This document shows positions 1-30,875 of a DNA stretch of 64,000 bases, piece by piece (position 1 is the stretch's first letter; every line of letters starts with the position of its first letter). The DNA is taken from the NCBI RefSeq assembly GCF_002735905.1, contig NZ_PEBD01000010.1:868001-932000 (forward strand), read 5' to 3'. Origin of the DNA: Williamsia muralis (GTDB lineage Bacteria > Actinomycetota > Actinomycetes > Mycobacteriales > Mycobacteriaceae). A program made the position numbers and the translations under genes. Under the pieces are notes generated by a model. The model ran no database searches. It was not told the origin of the DNA and saw only the letters and a list, made by a program, of their open reading frames with translations.

Positions 1-23261
<23,261 letters not shown>

Positions 23262-23310
23262 GCCAGACGGCGGCATCCGGGGGTGTCGCCCCCCGCTCGG
23301 TCTGTCGGCT

Positions 23311-23670
23311 GAGCGTGGGCCGGTAGGGCGAGCGCTCCCGACGCTCGGCTCGCGAAACTCGCAGTCGCGTCCTCTGCAGACTGAGCTTGTGCCGGTAGGG
23401 CGAGCGCACCCTACGCGCGGCTCGCGAAACTCGCCGTCGCGTCCTCCGCAGACCGAGCGTGGGCCGGTAGGGCGAGCGAACCTTACGCGCGGCTCGCGAA
23501 ACTCGCTCTTGCGACGTCTGCAGAGTGAGCTTTGGCCGGTACGGCGAGCGCACCCGACGCCCGGCTCGCGAAACTCGCCCTTGCACTATCTGCAGGGCGA
23601 GCTTTGGCCGGTACGGCGAGCGCACTCCTCGCTCGGCTCGCGAAACTCGCGCGCGATCTGCGGCGGCCGC
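23311..23670. repeat. Tandem repeat, five units of exactly 72 bp
   Basis: Units begin at 23311, 23383, 23455, 23527 and 23599; the last one decays after about 23655. Each carries GCCGGTAGGGCGAGCG (or GTACGG), a variable 10-12 bp block, the near-invariant GGCTCGCGAAACTCGC, and a variable segment containing CTGCAGA-like sequence. GCGAGC near the start pairs with GCTCGC in the middle, so every unit can form a stem. Because 72 is divisible by three, both strands show fortuitous periodic reading frames. The array fills most of the gap between the NRPS stop and the glycosyltransferase. Function unknown; the rest of the gap (23671-23854) holds only a weak hairpin. Confidence 0.93.
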
Positions 23671-23756
23671 GTCGATATCCGTACGTTCATACGAGCGTTA
23701 GGCGAAATGCGGGGCAATTACACGTGCATCCCCTAATCTCGTAAAGTGAGTCCCGA

Positions 23757-23775
23757 CGCGCATTTGTTTTGCGCG
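23757..23775 (+). other. Small hairpin upstream of glycosyltransferase gene
   Basis: CGCGCA at 23757-23762 and TGCGCG at 23770-23775 are perfect complements around a TTTGTTT loop, followed by CCGCTTTT. It could be a weak terminator of read-through from the NRPS or part of the 5' leader of the next gene. The stem is short, so this is tentative. Confidence 0.3.
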
Positions 23776-23854
23776 CCGCTTTTCAAGAGATGCATGGCAT
23801 GTGGAGCATTGTGCAGCCAATTGTCTATTGAGGTCGTCGAGGCGAGGGGGAGCT

Positions 23855-24709
23855 GTGTCCATTTCAGTGGTGATACCAGCATTCAACGAGGAAGTTTCGA
23901 TCGGTCGGTGTCTGGACAATCTCGTCGAACAAATCGACGACATTGCGGAGATAGTTGTGGTCAATAACAATTCGACCGATAAAACAGCCGACGTAGTGGC
24001 CGCTCATCAAGCGACCGTCCAGAAGATCCGACTACTCGACGAGAGTCGTCAGGGGATCGTGCCCGCTCGCGACCGCGGGCTGGCGTCGGCCACGAGCGAG
24101 GTCATCGCACGGATCGACGCGGACACTATCGTCGAGCCGGGGTGGGCCGCTGCGATCGATACGTTCTTCGCGTCCGCGGGCCCCGAGTTCGGCGCGGCCG
24201 TGGGCCCGTTCACCCAGTACGACATGCCTCTTCAAGGGGTGCACCGCGCTCTGATGCGGATCGCGACCACGTCGCGGAAAGGGGAGGGTGAGGAGATCAA
24301 ACAGTCTCCTGGCGTGTATGGGGCCAACATGGCGATTCGGCGCGAGGTGTGGGAGCAGATCGGGTCGCTGACCCATGACGAGCCGGGGATTTGGGAGGAT
24401 CTGGACATCTCGATCGCGTTGGGTGCTGTCGGTCGGAAGATTGCCGTGATCGAGGGCATGCGGGTGCAGGTGTCCGGTCGGCGGATGCTGACGAGCCGAA
24501 AGTTGTACTGGCAGTTCACCCGGGGCGTTCCCCGGACATGGGAGCTGCACGGGGACCGGTCACGAGCCCGGGCGTCGTGGATCAATGTGTGGATCGCGCG
24601 GACGATGTATCTCGCGTTCTGGGTACCCACCCGTACGTACGATCCGGTGACGCGCAAGCACAGCATCAGGCGACTGTTCGCCGATCGAGAAGACCGGCCG
24701 ATCGCCTGA
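23855..24709 (+). CDS. Family 2 glycosyltransferase
   Basis: A 284-residue GT-A fold glycosyltransferase of the GT2 type, predicted to move a sugar from a nucleotide donor to an acceptor at the cytoplasmic side of the membrane. It opens with ISVVIPAFNEE, has VVNNNSTDKTAD, the donor/metal motif ARIDADT, and the acceptor-side EDLDISI motif. I place the start at GTG 23855 because GAGGGGGA lies just upstream and the conserved GT2 sequence begins at once; a longer reading from 23801 adds an unsupported extension. There is no strong membrane anchor. It is a clear paralogue of the minus-strand glycosyltransferase at 26828-27694 (shared QYDMPLQ.VHR, YGANMAIRR or FGANMAIRR, SGRRML). Position after the NRPS suggests a role in glycosylating the peptide or a surface glycan, which is inference. 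Confidence 0.88.
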   Translation: MSISVVIPAFNEEVSIGRCLDNLVEQIDDIAEIVVVNNNSTDKTADVVAAHQATVQKIRLLDESRQGIVPARDRGLASATSEVIARIDADTIVEPGWAAAIDTFFASAGPEFGAAVGPFTQYDMPLQGVHRALMRIATTSRKGEGEEIKQSPGVYGANMAIRREVWEQIGSLTHDEPGIWEDLDISIALGAVGRKIAVIEGMRVQVSGRRMLTSRKLYWQFTRGVPRTWELHGDRSRARASWINVWIARTMYLAFWVPTRTYDPVTRKHSIRRLFADREDRPIA

Positions 24710-24771
24710 TACCGAAACCGTCCACTCCGGCGCCGCCCGAGGGGGCAGGCCCCTGACAGAAGGATGTCCGC

Positions 24772-25764
24772 GTGACGACAGTTGTAGACCAGATCGAACA
24801 GGAGACCGCAGACATTTTGCGGGCGGAGATCCCGGGTGATCGGGTGGCCGTTTTGGACTACCCCAATCACTTCAATTCCGGTGACCTCCTCATCTATCGC
24901 GGGCAACTGGCGTACCTCGACCGGCTGGGGATCGATCCCGCATATGTCTGTGCGACCCACACCTATGACCGCGCCGCCCTGTCGCGTCGACTGCCGACGG
25001 GCCCGCTGTTGTTGCAGGGTGGTGGGAATTTCGGGGACCGGTATGACCGATTCCAGCTATTTCGTGAACGGGTGATCGAAGAGAATCCTGACCGGAAAAT
25101 CATCCAGATGCCGCAGACGATCGACTTTCTCGACAAATCTGCGCTGGAGCGTGCGCAGGCCGTGTACTCGCGGCATCGGGATCTGACACTGATGATCCGC
25201 GACAGGGTGGGCTGGGAGATGACCCGCGAATTATTTCCCGATAATCGGGTGGTTTACTGTCCCGACCTGGCATTTGGAGCCGGACCGCTGCCACCGGTAG
25301 GGAAACCGAGTCGCGACGTCGTGATGCTCAAACGTCGGGATCAAGAATCAATGCACGAGAAAGACGATGTCGGCCGGGCGTTTGCGGGTGTGCCGCGGAC
25401 CGAGTGGCATGCATCGGTAGCGGACAACTTCAAGTGGTGGCCGGTCAGCCTGGTGAACTCGGCGATCCACAAGGTGCCGCGGGTCCGGGTGCGGGCCTAT
25501 CCGTTCGCCCGGTGGGCGTTCGATTACCAGTGCGATCTGATCATCCGCAACGCGGTGGACATCCTGTCCGAGGGCAAGGTTGTGGTCACCGACCGGCTCC
25601 ACGCAGCGGTCTTCTCGGTTCTGCTCGACAAGCCGGTGGTGATGGTGGACAACGCCAACAAGAAGATCTCGGCCATCTACCGGGACTATCTCGGATCTGC
25701 TCCCGGCACCCATCTCGCACGAGACTTCGACGAGGCCGCGCAGATCGTCACAACCCTGCTCTGA
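24772..25764 (+). CDS. Polysaccharide pyruvyltransferase family protein
   Basis: A 330-residue protein of the polysaccharide pyruvyltransferase family (EpsO/ExoV/CsaB relatives), which in known members put a phosphoenolpyruvate-derived ketal on sugar residues. Visible family marks are DYPNHFNSGDLLIYRG near the N-terminus, LLLQGGGNFGD at about residue 80, and the C-terminal TDRLHAAVFSVLLDKP at about 265-280, which holds the usual Arg-Leu-His. The start is GTG 24772 with AGAAGGA upstream. It sits 62 bp after the glycosyltransferase on the same strand and is probably cotranscribed, so a pyruvylated glycan or glycopeptide is a reasonable guess. Some family members have been assigned as other transferases, so the exact substrate is open. 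Confidence 0.85.
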   Translation: MTTVVDQIEQETADILRAEIPGDRVAVLDYPNHFNSGDLLIYRGQLAYLDRLGIDPAYVCATHTYDRAALSRRLPTGPLLLQGGGNFGDRYDRFQLFRERVIEENPDRKIIQMPQTIDFLDKSALERAQAVYSRHRDLTLMIRDRVGWEMTRELFPDNRVVYCPDLAFGAGPLPPVGKPSRDVVMLKRRDQESMHEKDDVGRAFAGVPRTEWHASVADNFKWWPVSLVNSAIHKVPRVRVRAYPFARWAFDYQCDLIIRNAVDILSEGKVVVTDRLHAAVFSVLLDKPVVMVDNANKKISAIYRDYLGSAPGTHLARDFDEAAQIVTTLL

Positions 25765-25796
25765 CGTCTCTCCCGGCGCGGGTCATCGGTCTGGCA

Positions 25797-26741
25797 TCAG
25801 GGGCACGGTGCCGGATGTGTCGGCGCATATCCCGGGTCGAGGGCGGCGAGGGTGATCCACACCGAACGTGGGCTGCTGGTGACCTCCATGTGGTCGGCCT
25901 CAGCGCTCTCGCAACCGTCCTGCACCCACACGTTCTTCACGGTCGCGCCCGGAACCGGCTTGAGGAACGAGTGCTCCGGTGGCGTCACCATAGTGTCCTG
26001 CTTGGTACCGACCGCCACGTAGTCGACCCCGGGACGGGTGTCCCCGCCGGCGGCCAGTTCGCGAAGGAACGGCGAGCCCGCCATCTGCTCGATGTACGAG
26101 GGCCCCACCGTTGCGGCGGCAAGCTTGACCACCGGGATTCCGAGCATCTCGGCGATCGCACCGAGCTGTTGATTGATGCTGAAGCTCGTTCCTTGGTTGG
26201 TGCCGGCAAGGCTGACCAGGGTGTGGACGATGTTGCGTTCAGGACGAACGGCATCGGAGCCACCGCCCGACTTCAGGTACGACCGCGCGACCAGTGCGCC
26301 TTGGGAGTGCCCGACCACATCGACCTGCGGTGCCCCGGTCGCGGTGCGTACGCGGGACACGAAATCGCCGAGACTGCGGGCCGACCGCTCGATGGTGTCG
26401 CCGCCGACGAGATCGAGGAGATTCTGGCGCGTGCCAGGCGCCCTTGTTCCGTAGTTGAGAGCGAAGACGCAGTACCCCTCGGCCTTGAGCGCCGGAGAAA
26501 GCGCCTTCCATGTCGTCGCCATATCGGCCCACGTCCCGTGGACCAGGACAACCGGACGGGGATGTGCCGCGCTGGGGTTACAGGACCAGTCATTGGCACC
26601 CTCGGGTGATTCGCCGGTAGCCGTCGGTGCAGGTGCACCCGTCGCAGGCGCTGCGAGTGCGGTCGACCCCAGCCACATCATTGCCACGCATACAAGGACG
26701 ATTCGTCCCGTCAGCCATCGTCGATCCAGCGTTCGCAGCAA
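25797..26741 (-). CDS. Secreted alpha/beta-hydrolase, class 2 (EstA-type) lipase
   Basis: A 314-residue exported lipase/esterase. The N-terminus has basic residues, a hydrophobic stretch IVLVCVAMMWLGSTALA and an Ala-rich cleavage region. The oxyanion-loop motif VVLVHGTWAD is at about 64-73, the nucleophile elbow GHSQG has Ser146, and Asp249 and His284 (EADHMEV) are the likely rest of the triad. The best start is TTG 26741, preceded on the minus strand by GAGGGG; no ATG precedes the signal region. It converges with the pyruvyltransferase gene, ending 32 bp from it. Such lipases act outside the cell on acylglycerols or esters; a link to release or editing of a lipopeptide is only speculation. 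Confidence 0.87.
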   Translation of the reverse strand: MLRTLDRRWLTGRIVLVCVAMMWLGSTALAAPATGAPAPTATGESPEGANDWSCNPSAAHPRPVVLVHGTWADMATTWKALSPALKAEGYCVFALNYGTRAPGTRQNLLDLVGGDTIERSARSLGDFVSRVRTATGAPQVDVVGHSQGALVARSYLKSGGGSDAVRPERNIVHTLVSLAGTNQGTSFSINQQLGAIAEMLGIPVVKLAAATVGPSYIEQMAGSPFLRELAAGGDTRPGVDYVAVGTKQDTMVTPPEHSFLKPVPGATVKNVWVQDGCESAEADHMEVTSSPRSVWITLAALDPGYAPTHPAPCP

Positions 26742-26827
26742 ACCCAGCCCCTCATCCGATCGTAAAGTCTCAACTTCTCATTGAGAGTTTACGCGATGAT
26801 GCCGGGATGCCACCAAACGCCAGGTGG

Positions 26828-27694
26828 TCAGGACGACGCGTACGGAAGGACCCGCGTCTTGTGTTTGGAGAACAGCTGTTTCAGCGAGTACCGGCCTTTG
26901 ACCGGGTCCCAGGCGCGTGACGGCAACCAGAAGATGCGATGCAGCACCCGCATCGTCCGGACGTTGGCCACAGACCTGCGAGCTTGCTCGTGCATGCCGC
27001 GCGCCTCGTAGGTGGCGGGCATGTAGTCGGTGAACTTGCGGTACACCTCCACGCTGGAGAGCATGCGGCGCCCCGAGGCGCTGATGTCCATGCCTGGGAC
27101 GAACACGCTGCGCTGGCCGACCTCGGTCACACACAACGTGATGTCGAGGTCGTCGAAGATTCCGTTCTGGTCGAGCAGGATCGGGCGGATCTGCTCCCAG
27201 GTTGTCCGACGGATTGCCATGTTCGCACCGAACAGCGACGGAAGGTCGCCGCCCTTTTTGTCGGCCGATTTCAGCGCGACGGTCAACAACTTCCTGTGCA
27301 CCCATTGCAGGGGCATGTCGTATTGGTCGAAGAAGCCGGTGCCCGCACCGATTGTCTCGTCGGCAGTTGCGAAGAACTCGCGGACCGCGCGGGCCCAACC
27401 GGGTTTCGCTCTGGCGTCGGCGTCGATCCTTCCGATGATGTCGCCGGTCGCGCTGTCGAAACCTGCATTGCGCGCGGCGATGACGCCTGGCCGTTTCTCG
27501 GTGACGACACGCAATTGGGCGATGCGGTCGGTGAACCCGGCGACGATCTGCGGCGTCTCATCTGTGGAGTTGTTGTCGACGACGATGATCTCGTCGAGCT
27601 GGTCCAATTCGGTCATCAGGGACTCGAGTAGCCAACCGATCGAATCGGCTTCGTTGTACGCAGGAATGACCAGCGACAAGGTGGGGGAGGTCAT
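26828..27694 (-). CDS. Family 2 glycosyltransferase, paralogue of the one at 23855
   Basis: A 288-residue GT2 glycosyltransferase. It has SLVIPAYNEADSI, VVDNNSTDETPQ, the donor/metal motif GRIDADA and the DDLDITL acceptor motif. ATG 27694 starts the conserved region directly, with only TCCCCCACC-type sequence behind it because the divergent small ORF overlaps the upstream area. Across most of its length it can be aligned with the plus-strand paralogue, and both share the unusual C-terminal W.P.R..DPV segment, so the pair arose by duplication. It follows the lipase gene's promoter side on the same strand (lipase starts 87 bp downstream of its stop), and the two may be cotranscribed. Confidence 0.88.
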   Translation of the reverse strand: MTSPTLSLVIPAYNEADSIGWLLESLMTELDQLDEIIVVDNNSTDETPQIVAGFTDRIAQLRVVTEKRPGVIAARNAGFDSATGDIIGRIDADARAKPGWARAVREFFATADETIGAGTGFFDQYDMPLQWVHRKLLTVALKSADKKGGDLPSLFGANMAIRRTTWEQIRPILLDQNGIFDDLDITLCVTEVGQRSVFVPGMDISASGRRMLSSVEVYRKFTDYMPATYEARGMHEQARRSVANVRTMRVLHRIFWLPSRAWDPVKGRYSLKQLFSKHKTRVLPYASS

Positions 27695-27710
27695 GAATCA
27701 GGAGTATTAC

Positions 27711-27806
27711 ATGTCAATCCGGCAGTGGCGTCTGTTCATTCGCGAATGCAAACAAAAAGCAAAGCGCGAAATTGACCGTGACGCTCACTTATTTAGATCC
27801 TCGTGA
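27711..27806 (+). CDS. Possible 31-residue basic small protein or leader peptide
   Basis: A short frame encodes a basic, amphipathic peptide (MSIRQWRLFIRECKQ start, ending DAHLFRSS). AGGAG lies 6 bp before ATG 27711. A second in-frame ATG at 27693 has GGGGGAGG too close to it. The DNA is AT-richer than its neighbours. It precedes the NRPS-segment homologue by 150 bp on the same strand, so it might be a leader peptide or a toxin-like small protein. No family is recognised, and the frame could be chance. Confidence 0.35.
   Translation: MSIRQWRLFIRECKQKAKREIDRDAHLFRSS
27772..27799 (+). promoter_or_regulatory. Candidate sigma-A-type promoter
   Basis: TTGACC (27772-27777), a 16 bp spacer and TAGATC (27794-27799) would start transcription near 27806, about 150 nt before the start of the small NRPS-segment-like gene. 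The leader would include the perfect stem CTCGCC-ACC-GGCGAG at 27917-27931. Only hexamer fit supports this. Confidence 0.35.
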
Positions 27807-27956
27807 AGTTCAGCGGCAACTCTGTCACCTGCAGTGATCAAGGTCATAAATAGACAAGGTGCCTGCGCAATGAACAGCCCATCCGACATTTCTGTGCGTG
27901 TGGCACCCTTAATCCACCTCGCCACCGGCGAGAGAAGAGCGAAAGCGGAGATCCTC

Positions 27957-28289
27957 GTGAGCGATACGATTTCGGCGTCCGAACGTCCGGCGGAAGCGGG
28001 TGTTCCCGCACTCTCCGTCATCGCGAAGACCGCGGCAAGTGTGCCGGATCGAGTGGCCGCGCAATACGGTGGAAGCCGTGTCACCTATGGACGCCTCCAC
28101 ATGGTCGTCGAGGAATATCGCTTGTTGACCGCTGAGCTCGGTCTCGACGACAACGCAGCGGTGTATGCGGCCGTGATGCACACTCTTCCCGGCCTCGGCG
28201 TGATCGACGATCCGTATGAGATGGCGGGTGTGGTCACCGCATTGCTCTCGCGCATCGTCGACACGGACCTCACGCCGTCGATCAACTGA
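27957..28289 (+). CDS. Free-standing homologue of the extra A-like segment of the NRPS
   Basis: A protein of about 110 residues. The start is taken as GTG 27957 because GCGGAG sits 6 bp upstream; in-frame ATG 27870 and GTG 27834 would lengthen it. From PDRVAAQYGG through VTYGRLH to HTLPGL it aligns without gaps over about 51 residues with the NRPS insert at 5430-5660 (PDGIALSHNG, VTYGALH, LLPGL), with about 20 identities, and the helical tails (AGVVTALLSRIV against AGMLASVIAES) also match. The head resembles the first 60 residues of an adenylation domain, but there is no AMP-binding P-loop, so it cannot be an adenylating enzyme by itself. Its stop overlaps the convergent racemase stop by 8 bp. 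Role unknown; an NRPS docking or helper protein is conceivable. Confidence 0.7.
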   Translation: MSDTISASERPAEAGVPALSVIAKTAASVPDRVAAQYGGSRVTYGRLHMVVEEYRLLTAELGLDDNAAVYAAVMHTLPGLGVIDDPYEMAGVVTALLSRIVDTDLTPSIN

Positions 28290-29028
28290 TCGCACCACGC
28301 CCGAAAGGCTCGAGCAGGCCGTTGTAGACCTTCGGGATCGGCGGTGCGAGCTCGCCCGTGTTCCGGGGTCGCAGACTCATGGTGACCAATGACTGGACCA
28401 ATAAGGTGCCCGCGGCAACTCCGTCGACAACAGGAATGCCGATCTTGGCGCTGATGACCTGTGCGAGATCGGCCATACCGGCACAACCCAAGACGATCGC
28501 GTCGCTGCCGTCCGTTTCGGCGGCCGAACGGCACGCGTCCACCAGGATGCCTGCGGTGTCCGGATTGGTCTCGAGTTCGAGCACCGGGATCTCGCACGCG
28601 TGGATGCCGCGGCAGCGGCCAGCGAGTCCGTACCGTTCGGCGAGCTCCTCGGCGCGACCGATCGTTCTGCCCAACGTGGTGACCACCGAGAAGGTGCGAC
28701 CGAGCAACGACGCGGCGTGCATCGCGGCTTCGGCGATACCGACCACGGGAACGGAGGCCACTTCGCGGGCTGCATCGAGTCCGGGGTCGCCGAAGCAGGC
28801 CAGCACGTAGGCGTCGGCGGGATGCTCGCTGCGCTCACTGCGCACAATTGCCTCGATGACGCCGGGAACGGACAAGGCCTCGTCGTAGTGCGACTCGATC
28901 GAGGCGGGCCCCATCGAGGACGTGACGCCGACGATCTCGGTTTCCGGCGCCGCCACCGACCGCGCCGCGGCCGCGATCTGCTCGGTCATCGACACGGTCG
29001 TATTGGGGTTTATGACGCTGATACGCAC
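28282..29028 (-). CDS. Asp/Glu/hydantoin racemase family protein
   Basis: A 248-residue member of the Asp/Glu/hydantoin racemase superfamily, cofactor-independent racemases that use two cysteines. The N-terminus MRISVINPNTT is typical of the hydantoin/allantoin racemase branch. The two catalytic cysteines are visible in VLACFGDPG (about residue 79) and IVLGCAGM (about 184). It lies downstream of an NCS1 permease and a GntR regulator on the same strand, which supports racemisation of 5-substituted hydantoins or allantoin. A stable hairpin separates it from the permease. Decarboxylating relatives (arylmalonate and maleate cis-trans families) share the fold, so the substrate is not certain. Confidence 0.85.
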   Translation of the reverse strand: MRISVINPNTTVSMTEQIAAAARSVAAPETEIVGVTSSMGPASIESHYDEALSVPGVIEAIVRSERSEHPADAYVLACFGDPGLDAAREVASVPVVGIAEAAMHAASLLGRTFSVVTTLGRTIGRAEELAERYGLAGRCRGIHACEIPVLELETNPDTAGILVDACRSAAETDGSDAIVLGCAGMADLAQVISAKIGIPVVDGVAAGTLLVQSLVTMSLRPRNTGELAPPIPKVYNGLLEPFGRGAIS

Positions 29029-29064
29029 GACAACCAGTATTCCTGTCCCGGCACGAGGACCGCC

Positions 29065-29098
29065 CGGGTGACCGGCTGCCGACGCAGCCGGTCACCCG
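29065..29098 (-). terminator. Perfect 15 bp stem between permease and racemase genes
   Basis: CGGGTGACCGGCTGC at 29065-29079 is exactly complementary to 29084-29098 around a 4 nt loop. It lies in the 100 bp between the permease stop and the racemase start. There is no T run, so it may be an actinobacterial-type terminator, an attenuator or an RNA-stability element that lowers racemase expression. Confidence 0.6.
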
Positions 29099-29128
29099 CG
29101 ATCGAAGGATTGGATCGGTTCGACCCGG

Positions 29129-30691
29129 TCAGATGGCGGGTGCCTCGGACGACTCGGTCGCCGGGGTCCGTGTGCCATAGATCAGCTCGGTGGGAAGCAA
29201 CTTCATACCCAGCATGTAGATGACGAATCCGATTGCCGCACCGATGAACCAGGTGAAGCTGGCCTGGTAGCTGGTGCCCCAGATGACCACGCCGATGGGG
29301 ACCAGCGCCGCGACGATGGTCGCCACCACCGCAACCGGGTTCACGCCTCCGCGGAAGTAGTACATCGAGTTCTCGTTCATCGTGAACAGGTCGTCCACCT
29401 CGATTCTCTGTTTCTTGATGAGGTAGAAGTCGGCGATCAGGATCCCGAACAGTGGCCCGATGACCGCGCCCAGGGTGTCGAGTGTGTAGTGGATGGCGTC
29501 GGGATTGTTGTACAGGTTCCACGGGGTGATGAGGATGGAACCGACCGCCGCGATCATTCCGCCTGCTCGCCAGGTGATCTTGGTCGGCGCCACATTCGAG
29601 AAGTCGAATGCGGGGGAGACGAAGTTGGCGACGATGTTGATCCCGATGGTCGCGATGGCGAATGTCAGCACACCCAGGACGGCAGCAGTGGTGTTGTCGA
29701 TCTTGTCGACGATGTGCACCGGATCGGTGATGATGTTGCCCGCGTCGTCCGTACCGATCACCGTGGCGCCCGCGGACACGGTGCACACCACCAGGATCGA
29801 GAAGAACAAGAAGTTGACCGGCAGTCCCCAGAAGTTGCCCTTCTTGACCTCGCTGTAGGACTTGCCGTAGCGGGAGAAGTCGCCGAAGTTGAGCATCGGG
29901 CCCGAGAAGTACGACACCACAAGGGCGATGGCACTGATCAGAGCGGTGATCGATGCCCACCCTGTTTTGCTGGGGCCGACCGACAGATCGAAACTGACGT
30001 TGTCCCAGCCGGCCTTCCAGATGAGGTAGCCGGCGAGGATGACCATGACCACATAGACCGCGGGCCCGCAGAAGTCGATGAACTTACGGATGGTCTCCAT
30101 GCCGTTCCAGAAGACGATCGCCTGCAGGACCCACATGAGCATGAAGCCGGCCCAGCCGAGTGGCGACAGACCGAGGAAGGCCATGTCGCCACTCTCGCTG
30201 TACTTCTCGAGTGACGGCCAGAACTTGAGAGCGAGGAGACCGAACGCCACCGAGGCGAGATAGGTCTGGATCCCGTACCAGGCCACTGCGATCAGACCGC
30301 GGATGATGGCCGGGATGTTGGCGCCGCGGACACCGAAGGCAACGCGGGTCGTCACCGGATAGGGCACGCCCGCCTGCTGGGACGGTTTGGCGACGAGATT
30401 GCAGAGCAGGTTGACGATCACGATGCCGATCACCAGGGCAACCAAGACCTGCCACGCGGCGATGCCCAGCGCAAACAGGCTGCCCGCGAAGACATATCCA
30501 CCGACGCTGTGCACATCGGACATCCAGAACGCGAAGATGTTGTACCAGGTCCACGTCTGGTGGCGCAGTGGCGCTAGATCCTCATTGGTGAGGCGCTGGT
30601 CGTAACCGAGCTTGATGACGCTCTCGCCCGCTGCATTGTTGTGATTGGTCGGTATCTCGGGTTCAGAACCTGGAGTCTTGACGTTTGTCAT
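29129..30691 (-). CDS. NCS1 family nucleobase/hydantoin:cation symporter
   Basis: A roughly 520-residue inner-membrane transporter of the NCS1 family, the group of the sodium-hydantoin transporter Mhp1 and of uracil and allantoin permeases. About 12 hydrophobic helices are visible. Family marks are LTNEDLAPLRHQTWTWYNIF at the N-terminus, VFAGSLFALGIAAWQ, the helix with GVRGANIPAIIRG, AVAWYGIQTYLA and GWAGFMLMWVLQ. I prefer ATG 30691 to ATG 30700, because GAGG lies 9 bp before the former but directly abuts the latter. Flanked by the GntR regulator and the racemase, it probably imports hydantoins, allantoin or a related heterocycle. No hydantoinase, allantoinase or carbamoylase gene is in view. 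Confidence 0.92.
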   Translation of the reverse strand: MTNVKTPGSEPEIPTNHNNAAGESVIKLGYDQRLTNEDLAPLRHQTWTWYNIFAFWMSDVHSVGGYVFAGSLFALGIAAWQVLVALVIGIVIVNLLCNLVAKPSQQAGVPYPVTTRVAFGVRGANIPAIIRGLIAVAWYGIQTYLASVAFGLLALKFWPSLEKYSESGDMAFLGLSPLGWAGFMLMWVLQAIVFWNGMETIRKFIDFCGPAVYVVMVILAGYLIWKAGWDNVSFDLSVGPSKTGWASITALISAIALVVSYFSGPMLNFGDFSRYGKSYSEVKKGNFWGLPVNFLFFSILVVCTVSAGATVIGTDDAGNIITDPVHIVDKIDNTTAAVLGVLTFAIATIGINIVANFVSPAFDFSNVAPTKITWRAGGMIAAVGSILITPWNLYNNPDAIHYTLDTLGAVIGPLFGILIADFYLIKKQRIEVDDLFTMNENSMYYFRGGVNPVAVVATIVAALVPIGVVIWGTSYQASFTWFIGAAIGFVIYMLGMKLLPTELIYGTRTPATESSEAPAI

Positions 30692-30875
30692 GGGCGGCAT
30701 CCTCGAGTCGTTTCGAACCGTTTCGGAGTTCCTGTGCGGCTGAGAAAAACCTAAGTTCGCCGTGTTGCACCCTGATTACGTACGTGACAAATCGGCCGGG
30801 ACAACGCCAGGGAATGCGATATATTCTGCGAGCACCGACCGAAAACGCTCTGGTAGAGCGCCAATTGCGGGCGAA
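30692..30875 (-). promoter_or_regulatory. Intergenic region between GntR gene and permease, possible operator
   Basis: This 184 bp gap is AT-richer than its surroundings and holds the perfect palindrome ACGTACGT at 30778-30785. On the minus strand TTGTCC and a CGTAAT hexamer are spaced plausibly for a promoter. A local GntR/FCD regulator often binds such a site, but I cannot identify a specific consensus. Confidence 0.3.

Noticed and set aside
23311-23670. CRISPR array
   Set aside because: Units are contiguous and share most of their sequence; there are no unique spacers and no cas genes.
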